Assembly: GCF_021789315.1 (NCBI RefSeq)
Contig: NZ_CP084561.1
Location: forward strand, 124,001-188,000
DNA from: Arthrobacter sp. FW305-BF8
GTDB taxonomy: Bacteria; Actinomycetota; Actinomycetes; Actinomycetales; Micrococcaceae
Reading direction: 5' to 3'
DNA: 64,000 bases
Below, in pieces: positions 8,426 to 16,868 of the stretch (its first letter is position 1; each line of letters begins with the position of its first letter). Under the pieces are notes generated by a model. It made no database searches. It was not told the DNA's origin and saw nothing but the letters and a program-made list of their open reading frames with translations. The translations under genes were made by a program, and so were the position numbers.

Positions 8426-8983
8426 CACAACGAGAAAGTGAGTCACCCATGAGTTTGCATGGAACCAAGATTGCCCTGTTGATCGAGGATGAGTACCAGA
8501 TCCTGGAGGGCTGGTACCCGCTGCTCCGCCTGCAGGAGGCCGGAGCGGACGTTCGCGTGATCGGCAGCGGCACGAAGAACAGTTATGACAGCAAGGAGCA
8601 CTACCCGATGGAGGTCGACGCGGCTGCGGCCGATGTCAGCGCCTCCGACTTCGACGCCGTTGTCGTCCCCGGTGGCTTCGCCCCGGACAACATGCGCCTT
8701 CACCCCGAAATGATCGGCCTCGTCCGGGACATGAACGAGGCAGGCAAACTCGTCACCGCCATCTGCCACGGCGGATGGGTCCTGGTCTCCGCCGGCGTGC
8801 TCAAGGGCAAGAACGCCACGGGCTACCTGCCGATCAAGGACGACGTCGAAAACGCGGGCGGCACCTGGGTCGATGAATCTGTTGTGGTGGACGGGAACGT
8901 CATCACCTCCAGGACCCCGGTCGATCTTCCCGACTTCACGCGCGCGATCATCGCTTACCTCGAAGGCCGCCCGACCGAAACCG
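8426..8983 (+). repeat. 558-bp inverted repeat, copy 1
   Basis: Runs from CACAACGAGAAAG, 23 bases before the DJ-1 gene start, to the ACCGAAACCG near its end. It recurs in inverted orientation at 16311-16868. By eye only two bases differ in 558: one silent (GTG/GTC valine) and one changing Ala166 to Ser. Flanks on both sides are unrelated. The copies are recent, or are kept alike by gene conversion. Confidence 0.9.
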
Positions 8984-8997
8984 GCGCGTCCGCCTGA
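8449..8997 (+). CDS. DJ-1/PfpI family protein (copy 1)
   Basis: 182-residue member of the DJ-1/PfpI superfamily. The nucleophile elbow AICHGGW places Cys106-His107 at the usual site, and the acidic partner is probably Glu15 in IEDEYQ. Family members act as glyoxalases, deglycases, proteases or amidases. The family is known for handling reactive carbonyls, which would fit a pathway rich in keto-sugars; that role is inference. The ATG at 8449 follows a weak purine stretch. It is the first gene after the operator-controlled promoter and is followed on the same strand by the GMC oxidoreductase. A near-identical second gene lies inverted at 16243-16845. Confidence 0.85.
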   Translation: MSLHGTKIALLIEDEYQILEGWYPLLRLQEAGADVRVIGSGTKNSYDSKEHYPMEVDAAAADVSASDFDAVVVPGGFAPDNMRLHPEMIGLVRDMNEAGKLVTAICHGGWVLVSAGVLKGKNATGYLPIKDDVENAGGTWVDESVVVDGNVITSRTPVDLPDFTRAIIAYLEGRPTETGASA

Positions 8998-9189
8998 TAG
9001 GGGACGCCGCCAACCGCAGGCAAAAGCAACAGTATGTGTCGACCCGCGGATTGTGCGGACGGGCCGCGCTCCCGGGAAGTGGGCGGAACGCGGTCCAACC
9101 GTGCAGCACCAGTTCCTGCAGCCGAGAACTGAAAAAGACAGAAAGTGTGCACGGCACGTGGTGCCGTCATCGAACTTAGGAGAATGTCA

Positions 9190-10866
9190 GTGGCTACAAC
9201 GAAGAAGCCAGAACCCGTTGACGTCATCGTCGTCGGGCTCGGAGCCAACGGCGGAACAACAGCCAAGGTGCTCAGTGAAGCTGGCCTGAAGGTGGTCGGT
9301 TTCGATCGAGGACCGTGGCTGCGCAACAACGAGCACTACTCTGGCGACGAGCTTAAATTCGTAAACCGTGACTACATGTGGCCCGACCCGGGCCTCTTTC
9401 CCCGCACAGTGCGGTATTCCGAGACCGAAGAGGCCAAGCGTTTCGCATTCTCCCCGACGCCACAGATGGTTGGTGGCGGCACGAATCACTGGGCAGGCTG
9501 GGTGCCGAGACCCCGTGAGTCCGACTTCATGCTGCGTTCCCTGCACGGCGAGCTCGAAGGCGCCAGCCTGGCCGACTGGCCGTTCCGCTACGAACACCTG
9601 GAGCCGTATCTGACGAAGGTTGAATGGGCCTTCGGCGTGTCAGGCATCGCCGGCGCAGACAAATATGAGCCGCACCGCAGCAAGGGTTACCCGAGCCCGC
9701 CGCTGCGACCGACCCGTTACGGCAAGCGCTTCTACGACGCGTGCAACAAAATGGGCATCAATGCCTTCCCCCTTCCGCATGCGATGGTCACAAACGATCA
9801 CAACGGCCGAAACCCTTTCAATAAGACGAGCTTCTGGAACCAGTACGGTGATCCGTCCGGCGCCCGCTCGAACATCCTCACTACCTTCATTCCCGACGCG
9901 CTGGCCACGGGAAACTTTGAGGTTCGGGCGGAGAGCTTCGTCCGGGAAGTCAAGATGGGCAAGGACGGCAAGGCAACGGGTGTTGTCTACATCGATCCCG
10001 ATGGCGACGAAATCGAGCAGGATGCCAAGGTCGTCATTCTCGCCCTGGGCGCGATCGAGTCTGCCCGTCTGCTCCTGATTTCCCGGAGCTCCCAATTCCC
10101 GGATGGCTTGGCCAACAGCTCCGGATTGGTGGGAAAGAACGCCACGTTCCATGAGTACTTGTTCGCGGTCGGACTGTTCGACAACGAAATCGATGAGCCG
10201 CTAAATGGTTTCGCCGGAAACTACATTTCCGGAGGCTCGCTGGAGTTCTACGAAACGGACACCAACCGCGGCCATATCGGAGGCAGCATCATTTCCGCGT
10301 CGCAGACTGCCCACCCGATCAACTGGGTCTTCCCGGGCCGCCCCAGCTGGGGCGAGGCGCTGAAGGACGCTGACCGGAACTACTTCAGTTACGCCATGAA
10401 GATCGGAATGATCCTGCACGACATGCCGGTCGAGTCGAACCGGGTGGATCTGGACCCGACCGTTAAAGACGCTTGGGGACTACCTGTGGCTCGCATCACA
10501 CACAGCCCGCATGCCAATGACATCGCCATGGGCAAATGGCAGGTCGACAAGAACGCGGAGATTCTGGAGGCGGCAGGAGCGCGCAAAACTGTTCCCGTGT
10601 ACCTGGACAAGATGACGGGCAATACCTGCCACCAGCACGGCACAGCCCGGATGGGCTTCGACCCGGCCAAGAGCGTCCTCAATGAATGGGGCCAGGCACA
10701 CGACGTCGAAAACCTCTTCGTGCTCGACGGCTCGGGCTTCCCGACGGCCACCGGTGTGAACCCGACGCTGACCATGATGGCCAACGCATGGCGCTGTTCC
10801 GACTACATCGCCAATACCTATTCAAAGGGCCGCGTCGAGCGTCTCGCCGAGAAAACACTGATCTAG
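9190..10866 (+). CDS. GMC-family FAD oxidoreductase (sugar/polyol dehydrogenase, large subunit)
   Basis: 558-residue flavoprotein of the glucose-methanol-choline family. It has an N-terminal FAD-binding GLGANGG after a beta strand (VDVIVVG), the segment NTCHQHGTARMG with the catalytic His region, and the C-terminal FAD signature DGSGFPTATGVNPTLTMMANAWR. The GTG at 9190 is preferred because AGGAG lies 7 bases before it; an in-frame ATG at 9184 would sit only one base from that site. Next to it is a gluconate-2-dehydrogenase subunit 3 homologue, the pairing seen in gluconate, fructose and glucoside-3-dehydrogenases. It probably oxidises a sugar hydroxyl to a keto group. No export signal and no cytochrome c gene are seen, so the electron acceptor is unknown. 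Confidence 0.88.
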   Translation: MATTKKPEPVDVIVVGLGANGGTTAKVLSEAGLKVVGFDRGPWLRNNEHYSGDELKFVNRDYMWPDPGLFPRTVRYSETEEAKRFAFSPTPQMVGGGTNHWAGWVPRPRESDFMLRSLHGELEGASLADWPFRYEHLEPYLTKVEWAFGVSGIAGADKYEPHRSKGYPSPPLRPTRYGKRFYDACNKMGINAFPLPHAMVTNDHNGRNPFNKTSFWNQYGDPSGARSNILTTFIPDALATGNFEVRAESFVREVKMGKDGKATGVVYIDPDGDEIEQDAKVVILALGAIESARLLLISRSSQFPDGLANSSGLVGKNATFHEYLFAVGLFDNEIDEPLNGFAGNYISGGSLEFYETDTNRGHIGGSIISASQTAHPINWVFPGRPSWGEALKDADRNYFSYAMKIGMILHDMPVESNRVDLDPTVKDAWGLPVARITHSPHANDIAMGKWQVDKNAEILEAAGARKTVPVYLDKMTGNTCHQHGTARMGFDPAKSVLNEWGQAHDVENLFVLDGSGFPTATGVNPTLTMMANAWRCSDYIANTYSKGRVERLAEKTLI

Positions 10867-10881
10867 AAAGGAGCTGCAGTC

Positions 10882-11595
10882 ATGACTCTCAAAGCGGACT
10901 GGGAAATCGTCGGGGCCCCCGTCGATCCGGACTCCACGGAACGACTGTTCTTCACGGAACACGAATGGAACACCATCGAAGCCGCCACGGCGCGCATCAT
11001 GCCCACGGACCACGATCCCGGTGCCAAAGAAGCACGCGTCGTGGTCTTCATCGACAGGTACATTTCGGGAATCGGCTACGTTTACGCTGCCGCGGACGGC
11101 TCCGGATTCCTGAAGATGGCTGGCAAAGCAGCCGACGCCTGGCGCGCCCGACAGTTCAAGATGCAGGAACTCTACCGCCAGGGCATCAAAGAGCTGGATG
11201 CGCTGTCCGAGCGTTTGTTCGGCGGGAATTTCGTGGACCTCATCGATGACCAGCAGGACCAGGTCTTCGTGGAGCTCTCCGGGGCGCCCAAACCCACCAG
11301 GGTCACCCACGGAACGAAGGAGCCGGTAACCACCTTCCTGCAAGGCGTCTTCGACGAGGACCTCTCCTTCTTCGATACCTTGTGCCTGCACACCAGGCAG
11401 GGGTTCTACTGTGATCCGGTGTACGGCGGCAACAAGGATCAGATGGGGTGGAAAACCATCGGATTCCCTGGTCCGAAATCGCTCAAGGACACCATGGACG
11501 GGACTTACGACACCACGGAGTACTTCTATGACGGCGACTATGACTGGTACGACCTGATCCCGCACCTACGGCAGTCCGCTCCCCGCGATCACTAA
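10882..11595 (+). CDS. Gluconate 2-dehydrogenase subunit 3 family protein
   Basis: 237-residue small-subunit homologue (family typified by gluconate dehydrogenase subunit 3). Typical features are LFFTEHEWNTIEAATARIMPTD near residue 25-45, an aromatic-rich C-terminal half, and GFYCDPVYGGNKDQMGWKTIGFPGP. AAAGGAG lies before the ATG and only 15 bases separate it from the GMC gene, so the two form a complex. In characterised systems this subunit carries a Tat signal and ferries the GMC partner to the periplasm. Here the protein starts MTLKADWEIV with no signal, which suggests a cytoplasmic complex. Confidence 0.88.
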   Translation: MTLKADWEIVGAPVDPDSTERLFFTEHEWNTIEAATARIMPTDHDPGAKEARVVVFIDRYISGIGYVYAAADGSGFLKMAGKAADAWRARQFKMQELYRQGIKELDALSERLFGGNFVDLIDDQQDQVFVELSGAPKPTRVTHGTKEPVTTFLQGVFDEDLSFFDTLCLHTRQGFYCDPVYGGNKDQMGWKTIGFPGPKSLKDTMDGTYDTTEYFYDGDYDWYDLIPHLRQSAPRDH

Positions 11596-11604
11596 CCCTA
11601 AACA

Positions 11605-11648
11605 CCGACGGCGGCCCGGTATTTCCCGAAGTGCCGGGCCGCCGTCGG
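11605..11648 (+). terminator. Perfect 15-bp hairpin after the dehydrogenase pair
   Basis: CCGACGGCGGCCCGG and its exact complement (11634-11648) enclose a 14-base loop, 9 bases after the stop. No T-tract follows. It may be a terminator without a U-run or an mRNA-stabilising element within the operon. Confidence 0.55.
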
Positions 11649-11683
11649 CAGAATCCGCGACACCCGCGAAAGGACCTAAGAGC

Positions 11684-12829
11684 ATGAAAATAACAGAGGT
11701 AAAGGCTTTCCCCGTCGGGGTGCCGCTGGATGAGCCGCTTCGCTGGGGCGCGATGGAAGTGAACGTCAAAGGCGGCATCATCGTTCGAGTAAAAACCGAC
11801 GAAGGTATCGAAGGGATCGGTGAAGCCGGATTCTCGGCCGAATACTTCCCCACCGTGGGTCCCATCATCAACCACCAGCTGGGTCCCATGCTCATCGGGC
11901 GTGATCCACTGGACGTTGCGTCCATCTGGCAGGACATGCTCAATGCGACACACATGTGGGGCCGCCGGGGGATCGAGACCTACGCGCTGAGTGGCATCGA
12001 CATCGCCCTGTGGGATCTTCTCGGCAAGGCAAGCAACCAGCCTGTCTACCGCCTCCTGGGAGCCTCCAAGTCGAAGGTGAAAGCCTACTACGCGCCGTCC
12101 CTAAAGCCGACGGAGCAAATAGTTGAAGAGTCTATAGCCGCCGTTGAGCAGGGTTTCTTCGCCATGAAGCTGCGTAATGGTCCGAGTCTGAGCAAGGGTG
12201 TGGACATGGTCGCCCGCGTCCGCGATGCGGTCGGGCCCGACGTTGACATTATGGTCGATGCGAACATGGCCTTTGACCGCCGGGAGGCGCTCACCCTTGC
12301 CACCGAACTCGAGCAATTGGGCGTGTTGTGGCTGGAAGAACCCATTCTTTCCCGCAGCCTCACCCAGTACATCGACGATCATTCGTGGCTCTCTGACCGG
12401 GTGTCGCTCAAACTCGCCGGCGGCGAATCGCTGCTTACCCGCTACGAGTACCTCGACCTTCTGCGCAAGCGGACCTTTGATGTCCTTCAGCCGGACTGCA
12501 CCAGCGTGGGCGGAATCTCCGAATGCAAGCGGGTCGCCGATATGGCCAGCTCCTGGAACCTGTGGTGCGTCCCCCACATTGCCTGCAGCTCGGGAACCGG
12601 GGTGGCTCTGGCCGCAGGGCTTCATATGATTCTAAGCTGCGAAAATGCGCCAATGATCGAATTCGACGCCTACGGGGGTCCCGGTTGGGACGGGCTGCTG
12701 GAACAGCCCCTCACAGCAACCGGGGGATACGTTGAAGCACGTGAGGTTCCCGGGCTGGGCATCGACTTCGCAGATGGCGCCCTGGAAAAATACACGCTGA
12801 CCGACGCACGGTTCGCCTCGGCTGCGTGA
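11684..12829 (+). CDS. Mandelate racemase/muconate lactonizing enzyme family protein
   Basis: 381-residue enolase-superfamily enzyme, which abstracts the proton alpha to a carboxylate on a Mg-bound substrate. It has an N-terminal capping domain and a C-terminal barrel. Catalytic Lys162 is in a K-x-R version of the usual K-x-K (FAMKLRNG). The metal ligands are Asp192 (VDAN), Glu218 (LEEP) and Glu248 (GGES), with Asp271 and His298 (CVPHIACSSG) as the likely second acid/base pair. The Lys plus Asp-His pattern places it in the mandelate-racemase subgroup, where most members are sugar-acid dehydratases. AAAGGA lies 12 bases before the ATG. A sugar-acid dehydratase role after the GMC and lactonase steps is inference. 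Confidence 0.85.
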   Translation: MKITEVKAFPVGVPLDEPLRWGAMEVNVKGGIIVRVKTDEGIEGIGEAGFSAEYFPTVGPIINHQLGPMLIGRDPLDVASIWQDMLNATHMWGRRGIETYALSGIDIALWDLLGKASNQPVYRLLGASKSKVKAYYAPSLKPTEQIVEESIAAVEQGFFAMKLRNGPSLSKGVDMVARVRDAVGPDVDIMVDANMAFDRREALTLATELEQLGVLWLEEPILSRSLTQYIDDHSWLSDRVSLKLAGGESLLTRYEYLDLLRKRTFDVLQPDCTSVGGISECKRVADMASSWNLWCVPHIACSSGTGVALAAGLHMILSCENAPMIEFDAYGGPGWDGLLEQPLTATGGYVEAREVPGLGIDFADGALEKYTLTDARFASAA

Positions 12830-12847
12830 ACGACACAAGCGGTGACG

Positions 12848-12882
12848 CTGGTGTCGCGCTTCCGGATGATGCGCGACACCAG
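12848..12882 (+). terminator. 12-bp hairpin after the enolase-superfamily gene
   Basis: CTGGTGTCGCGC pairs exactly with GCGCGACACCAG across an 11-base loop, 18 bases after the stop. The following bases (GACCTCTTGA) hold no T-run. Confidence 0.5.
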
Positions 12883-12931
12883 GACCTCTTGACCGCACCG
12901 GAATGAAACCCCCGTTTGGAGATTCCTGATC

Positions 12932-13810
12932 ATGAAAAGCAGGCACGTCGACATTGCCATCGATGCCGGAGCGGATCTTGCCGAGGGGCCGTGGTGGGAC
13001 GAGCAGCGGCAGGAACTGCTGTGGGTTGACATCTTTGCCGGCAGGATTCACCTGCTCGATCCCGCATCGGGTCTGGACCGCAGCATCGACGTTGGCCAAC
13101 CGGTTGGCATGGTCGCCCGGCGCCAGTCAGGGGGACTGGTGTGCGCAGTACGCGACGGAATCGGTTTCATCCACCCCGATGGGAACGCCTTCGAGCTCGC
13201 CGTCCCCATAGAGTCCGACATTGCCGGTAATCGGATGAATGATGGCGCGTGTGATCCTGCAGGGCGTCTCTGGGCCGGGACCATGGCCGCGGACCTTTCA
13301 CCATCGGCCGGGAGCCTCTACCGGATCAGCAGCACACTCCACGTGACACCGGTACGCCCGAATGTTTCTATTTCAAACGGCCTGGACTGGTCCCCCGACG
13401 GCCGCACCTTCTACTTCACCGATTCGTCAACCAGAAGGCTGGATGCCTACGATTTTGATGTCGAAACCGGCCAGATCAGCAACGGCCGCGTTCTGGTGGA
13501 TCTGCCCCATCCTATCGCCACGCCGGACGGAATGGCGGTCGACGCCGAGGGAACCATTTGGGTGGCCATGTGGGACGGGGGTTGTGTCCAGCGCTTCAGC
13601 CCCGAAGGCGTCTTACTGGAAACACTCGGCTTGCCCGTTAGCAGGCCGACCAGTGTCGCGTTCGGCGGCCCCGCTCTCAATCAGTTATTCATCACCTCCG
13701 CCCGCAACGGCCTGACGCCCCGGCAGCTACAGGACCAGCCCCATGCAGGTGCAATCTTCGTCCTGGAGCCGGGCGTCACGGGAAGATCCCCGTACTCTTT
13801 CCGCGGCTAG
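12932..13810 (+). CDS. SMP-30/gluconolactonase family protein
   Basis: 292-residue six-bladed beta-propeller lactonase. The family metal ligands can be picked out: Glu in LAEGPWWD (residue 18), Asn in NRMNDGACDPAGRLWAGT and SNGLDWSPDG, and Asp in TPDGMAVDAEG. Such enzymes open sugar lactones to the free acids, which fits between an oxidoreductase and a sugar-acid dehydratase. GGAG lies before the ATG at 12932. Its TAG stop (13808-13810) lies inside the CTAG duplicated by the insertion element, so the gene end is unharmed. Confidence 0.87.
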   Translation: MKSRHVDIAIDAGADLAEGPWWDEQRQELLWVDIFAGRIHLLDPASGLDRSIDVGQPVGMVARRQSGGLVCAVRDGIGFIHPDGNAFELAVPIESDIAGNRMNDGACDPAGRLWAGTMAADLSPSAGSLYRISSTLHVTPVRPNVSISNGLDWSPDGRTFYFTDSSTRRLDAYDFDVETGQISNGRVLVDLPHPIATPDGMAVDAEGTIWVAMWDGGCVQRFSPEGVLLETLGLPVSRPTSVAFGGPALNQLFITSARNGLTPRQLQDQPHAGAIFVLEPGVTGRSPYSFRG

Positions 13811-14706
13811 ATCGTGTCTCCTAAAGCTGTCCGCCAGATGCTAATTGCCCGGAGAACGGCTCCTACGCGGTAGGTGAGTGCGAGTTTGTCGTAGCGGGTT
13901 GCCAATGCCCGCCACTGCTTGAAGGTGTTGAAACTCCGTTCAACGACGTTTCGGCCTTTGTAGTCCTCTTTGTCGAAGGCCGGAGGTCTGCCGCCGGTGG
14001 AGCCGCGTCGTTTTCGAGGCCGATCTGGTCGGATGGTTGCGGGATTAAAGCCGTGATGCCGCGGTCGCGGAGGTGCGCCCGGATTGCCCGGGATGAGTAG
14101 GCCTTGTCACCGCGGACACGGTCCGGGCGGGTTCTTGGCCTGCCCGGACCAGTGCGGTTGATCTTCAATTGGTCCATCAGGTGGGTGAACATCGGCGCGT
14201 CTCCGCCCTGCCCGGGGGCGATCAGCAGCACCAATGGCCTGCCTTTACCGTCGACCAGGGCGTGAATCTTGGTACTCAACCCGCCGCGCGAACGGCCAGT
14301 CGCATGATCGTCTGGTTCTTCAAACAGATTCATGTAATTCGACCGGGCCCCTGTGGCGCGGGGAAGGTTAGTGCCGTGCTGGTGGGCGCGGTTCACCGTC
14401 AAGTCCACTGAAATCGACCAATCCACTTCATGCCGGGCGTCAGCTTCCGTGAGCAGCCCGGCCGGGATTTTGTCCCCGGTGCCGTCGCCGCTGTAGCGGC
14501 GGTGCCGCTTCCAGATGGTCTGCCACGGACCGAACTCGGCCGGCACGTCACGCCAAGCGATCCCGCATCGGTACCGGTAGATGATGCCTTCCACCACGCG
14601 CCGGTCGTCCCGGAAGGAACGGGGGACCGCGGCGGCCAGCTGAAGTCAGCAGCAACGGCTGAATGCGGGCCCACTGACCATCAGTCAGAACAGAAGTACG
14701 AGACAC
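13807..14706 (-). pseudogene. IS5-family transposase, frameshifted
   Basis: Three reading frames together give one transposase. The first starts at a GTG (14706) and reads SVLTDGQWARIQPLL. The second runs from about 14650 through LAAAVPRSFRDDRRVVEGII to IPQPSDQIG. The third runs from about 14010 through RGSTGGRPPAFDKEDYKGRN and VVERSFNTFKQWRA to a TAG in the flanking CTAG. The DDE residues are present across the parts (ISVDLT, RGDKAYSS, VVERSF). The first break fits a 2-base loss and the second a 1-base loss. Some IS5 elements use one programmed frameshift, but two breaks argue for decay. Confidence 0.85.
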
Positions 14707-14752
14707 TCATCCAGCATCCCGAACAACTGACCCAGACTTTAGGAGACACGCC
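13811..14752 (-). mobile_element. IS5-family insertion element, degraded
   Basis: A 942-bp element with 14-bp terminal inverted repeats (CGTGTCTCCTAAAG at 13813-13826 and its complement at 14737-14750), flanked by the 4-bp direct repeat CTAG (13807-13810 and 14753-14756). Short CTAG-like targets are usual for the IS427 group of IS5. It carries one transposase gene on the minus strand, broken by frameshifts. It sits between the lactonase and the 2-hydroxyacid dehydrogenase and would separate them from a shared transcript. Confidence 0.85.
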
Positions 14753-14848
14753 CTAGCTAGGCTCGCACCACACCGGGAGCCAGTGCCGGTTGCCGCAGAG
14801 CCACCCGGCGAAGGGCACGTCCAGTAAAGAGCCCTAGGAAACGACACC

Positions 14849-15858
14849 ATGAAAATCGTCATCGCCGACCCTAGCCTCATCGTCCACCGCCCCGCCTTTG
14901 AACTGGGGGTTGCTCCGGGAACGGTCATCTCTTGGCACAGATCCTGGGATGATTCCGGCGTACTGTCCGCGCTCAGGGACGCCGATGTCTTCGTCGGACC
15001 GCGCCTGACCAAGGCAATGGGAGCAGGGGCCAACAGACTCCAGCTGATTCATACCGCCGGCGCCGGCTTCGACGGCATCGAGCCGGAGGCCCTCAACACC
15101 GGAGCTGTGTGCGCGAACACCTTCCACCATGACGGATCGATCGCCGAATACGTGGCCACTGTCCTCGTCGCACTCCGGCGCGACCTCATGCGCCAGGACG
15201 CAGCCTTGCGGAAAGGCAAGTGGCACTCGAGCGTCTATTGCCGAGGCCTGCGTCAGCCCAAAACGCTCCGGGGTGCGGTTGTGACATTCCTCGGCTTCGG
15301 TCACATCGGGGCCGCCTCATGGAAGCTCCTGCAGTCCTTCGGCGCCGAAGGCCTCGCCGTCACCCGGACGGGATCAGTCGACGCGAAAGCACACGGGCTC
15401 CGGTGGGCCGGATCCGACGAGGATTTGCTCAGGGCCCTGATTGAATCTGACGTTCTCGTGATCAGTACCCCTCTGCGCCGGAGACCGCTGGGATCATCGG
15501 GGCAGCCCAGCTGGACGCATTGGGACCCGAAGGCCTTTTGGTCAATGTGGCGCGCGGTCCCGTTGTGCAGGAGGAAGCGCTTTATTCCGCGTTGAAACAT
15601 CACGGCATTGCCGGAGCGGCCATTGATGTCTGGTATCGGTATCCCGAACCCGGTGGCATCGGAAAATCAAGCACCCTGCCCTTCGAATCCTTGGACCATG
15701 TCATCATGACGCTGCACTCTTCGGCGGTCACCGAAGAGACCTTCAGAGGACGATCCAAGGAAATCATTGAGAATATCAACCGGCTCGCCGCCGGCCAGCC
15801 AGTGCGGAATGTCGTGATGACGGGCCCGCCCCGTTCCGCTGCGGAACCGGCATCATGA
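14849..15858 (+). pseudogene. D-isomer-specific 2-hydroxyacid dehydrogenase, frameshifted
   Basis: Frame one starts at the ATG at 14849 and gives the substrate-binding and NAD-binding parts (FLGFGHIGAASW) up to VLVISTPL near 15475. The matching continuation, IIGAAQLDALGPEGLLVNVA and onward to TLHSSAVTEETF, is in another frame ending at 15858. Restoring one G (CTCTGCGCC to CTCTGGCGCC) would join them. The joined protein would be about 336 residues, normal for the family, reducing a 2-keto acid or oxidising a 2-hydroxy acid. Either it is a true pseudogene or a one-base sequence error. It lies just past the IS element and was probably the last gene of the operon. Confidence 0.85.
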
Positions 15859-16098
15859 AATCTTGAAGATGCCGCGAACCAGGCGGGTCCGGACACCGGT
15901 GAAGGAGCTTCCTTCCCGCCGCGGTTCCCTGAGCACTACCGTTGGCGCTCACCGGATTAAATCGCCGCGTGGTTGCTGAAACTGAATAGAGGGATTACCT
16001 GCAGGCGTGATTGCATGGCCGGTGACCTGCAGCGCCCGCCTTGCCCCGTCCGTCGAAACCTCGTCGGCCGGTAACCCAATCCTTCTGGACCTGCAGCA

Positions 16099-16209
16099 GC
16101 TCGTCCTTTAGGACGAGCAAGCAGCTTTACCCTGGGGCAAGGCAGGACTGATGTCTTTGGGACGGACACGGGTGGGCGGTCCCGGACCTGTTGTGGTCCG
16201 GGACCGCCC
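16099..16209. terminator. Two hairpins between convergent genes
   Basis: The 384 bases from 15859 to 16242 hold no gene. Two strong inverted repeats lie in them. GCTCGTCC-TTTA-GGACGAGC spans 16099-16118 (8-bp stem). GGGCGGTCCCGGACC and its exact complement span 16174-16209 (15-bp stem, 6-base loop). They lie between the ends of the dehydrogenase remnant and DJ-1 copy 2 and may act in both directions. Neither has a T-tract. Confidence 0.5.
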
Positions 16210-16242
16210 AGGGTCGCCGTGCTGGCGGGATTCGTGCCTTGT

Positions 16243-16845
16243 TCAGCCGCCGGTTCTGACGTTGTCCAAACCGGCGTGTTCATGTGTGGCGTGTTCATGT
16301 GTGGCGTGTTCGGTTTCGGTCGGGCGGCCTTCGAGGTAAGCGATGATCGAGCGCGTGAAGTCGGGAAGATCGACCGGGGTCCTGGAGGTGATGACGTTCC
16401 CGTCCACCACAACAGATTCATCGACCCAGGTGCCGCCCGCGTTTTCGACGTCGTCCTTGATCGGCAGGTAGCCCGTGGCGTTCTTGCCCTTGAGCACGCC
16501 GGCGGAGACCAGGACCCATCCGCCGTGGCAGATGGCGGTGACGAGTTTGCCTGCCTCGTTCATGTCCCGGACGAGGCCGATCATTTCGGGGTGAAGGCGC
16601 ATGTTGTCCGGGGCGAAGCCACCGGGGACGACAACGGCGTCGAAGTCGGAGGCGCTGACATCGGCCGCAGCCGCGTCGACCTCCATCGGGTAGTGCTCCT
16701 TGCTGTCATAACTGTTCTTCGTGCCGCTGCCGATGACGCGAACGTCCGCTCCGGCCTCCTGCAGGCGGAGCAGCGGGTACCAGCCCTCCAGGATCTGGTA
16801 CTCATCCTCGATCAACAGGGCAATCTTGGTTCCATGCAAACTCAT
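16243..16845 (-). CDS. DJ-1/PfpI family protein (copy 2)
   Basis: 200 residues. The first 176 match the 8449-8997 product except Ala166Ser, so the nucleophile Cys106 and neighbouring motifs are the same. After GRPTET the two proteins diverge. This copy ends in a His-rich tail (EHATHEHATHEHAGLDN...) made by a 15-bp tandem repeat, whereas copy 1 ends GASA. The tail is probably read-through into unrelated sequence at the edge of the duplication. It could bind metal by its six His residues, but no function need be assumed. Confidence 0.82.
   Translation of the reverse strand: MSLHGTKIALLIEDEYQILEGWYPLLRLQEAGADVRVIGSGTKNSYDSKEHYPMEVDAAAADVSASDFDAVVVPGGFAPDNMRLHPEMIGLVRDMNEAGKLVTAICHGGWVLVSAGVLKGKNATGYLPIKDDVENAGGTWVDESVVVDGNVITSRTPVDLPDFTRSIIAYLEGRPTETEHATHEHATHEHAGLDNVRTGG
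16276..16311 (-). repeat. 15-bp tandem repeat in the DJ-1 copy 2 tail
   Basis: GTGTTCATGTGTGGC occurs twice in a row (16276-16290 and 16291-16305), followed by GTGTTC. It encodes the repeated ATHEH of the C-terminal tail and abuts the end of the 558-bp repeat. Confidence 0.85.
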
Positions 16846-16868
16846 GGGTGACTCACTTTCTCGTTGTG
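16311..16868 (-). repeat. 558-bp inverted repeat, copy 2
   Basis: Inverted counterpart of 8426-8983 with two visible base differences. The pair encloses about 7.3 kb (8984-16310) holding the GMC, subunit 3, enolase-type and lactonase genes, the IS element and the dehydrogenase remnant. Recombination between the copies would flip that segment. Confidence 0.9.

Noticed and set aside
13863..14706. Programmed frameshifting in the transposase
   Set aside because: Two separate frame changes are needed and neither lies on an A6/A7-type slippery run, so decay is more likely.
16276..16311. Short direct repeats as a possible CRISPR
   Set aside because: Only two 15-bp units with no spacers, in frame within a gene end.
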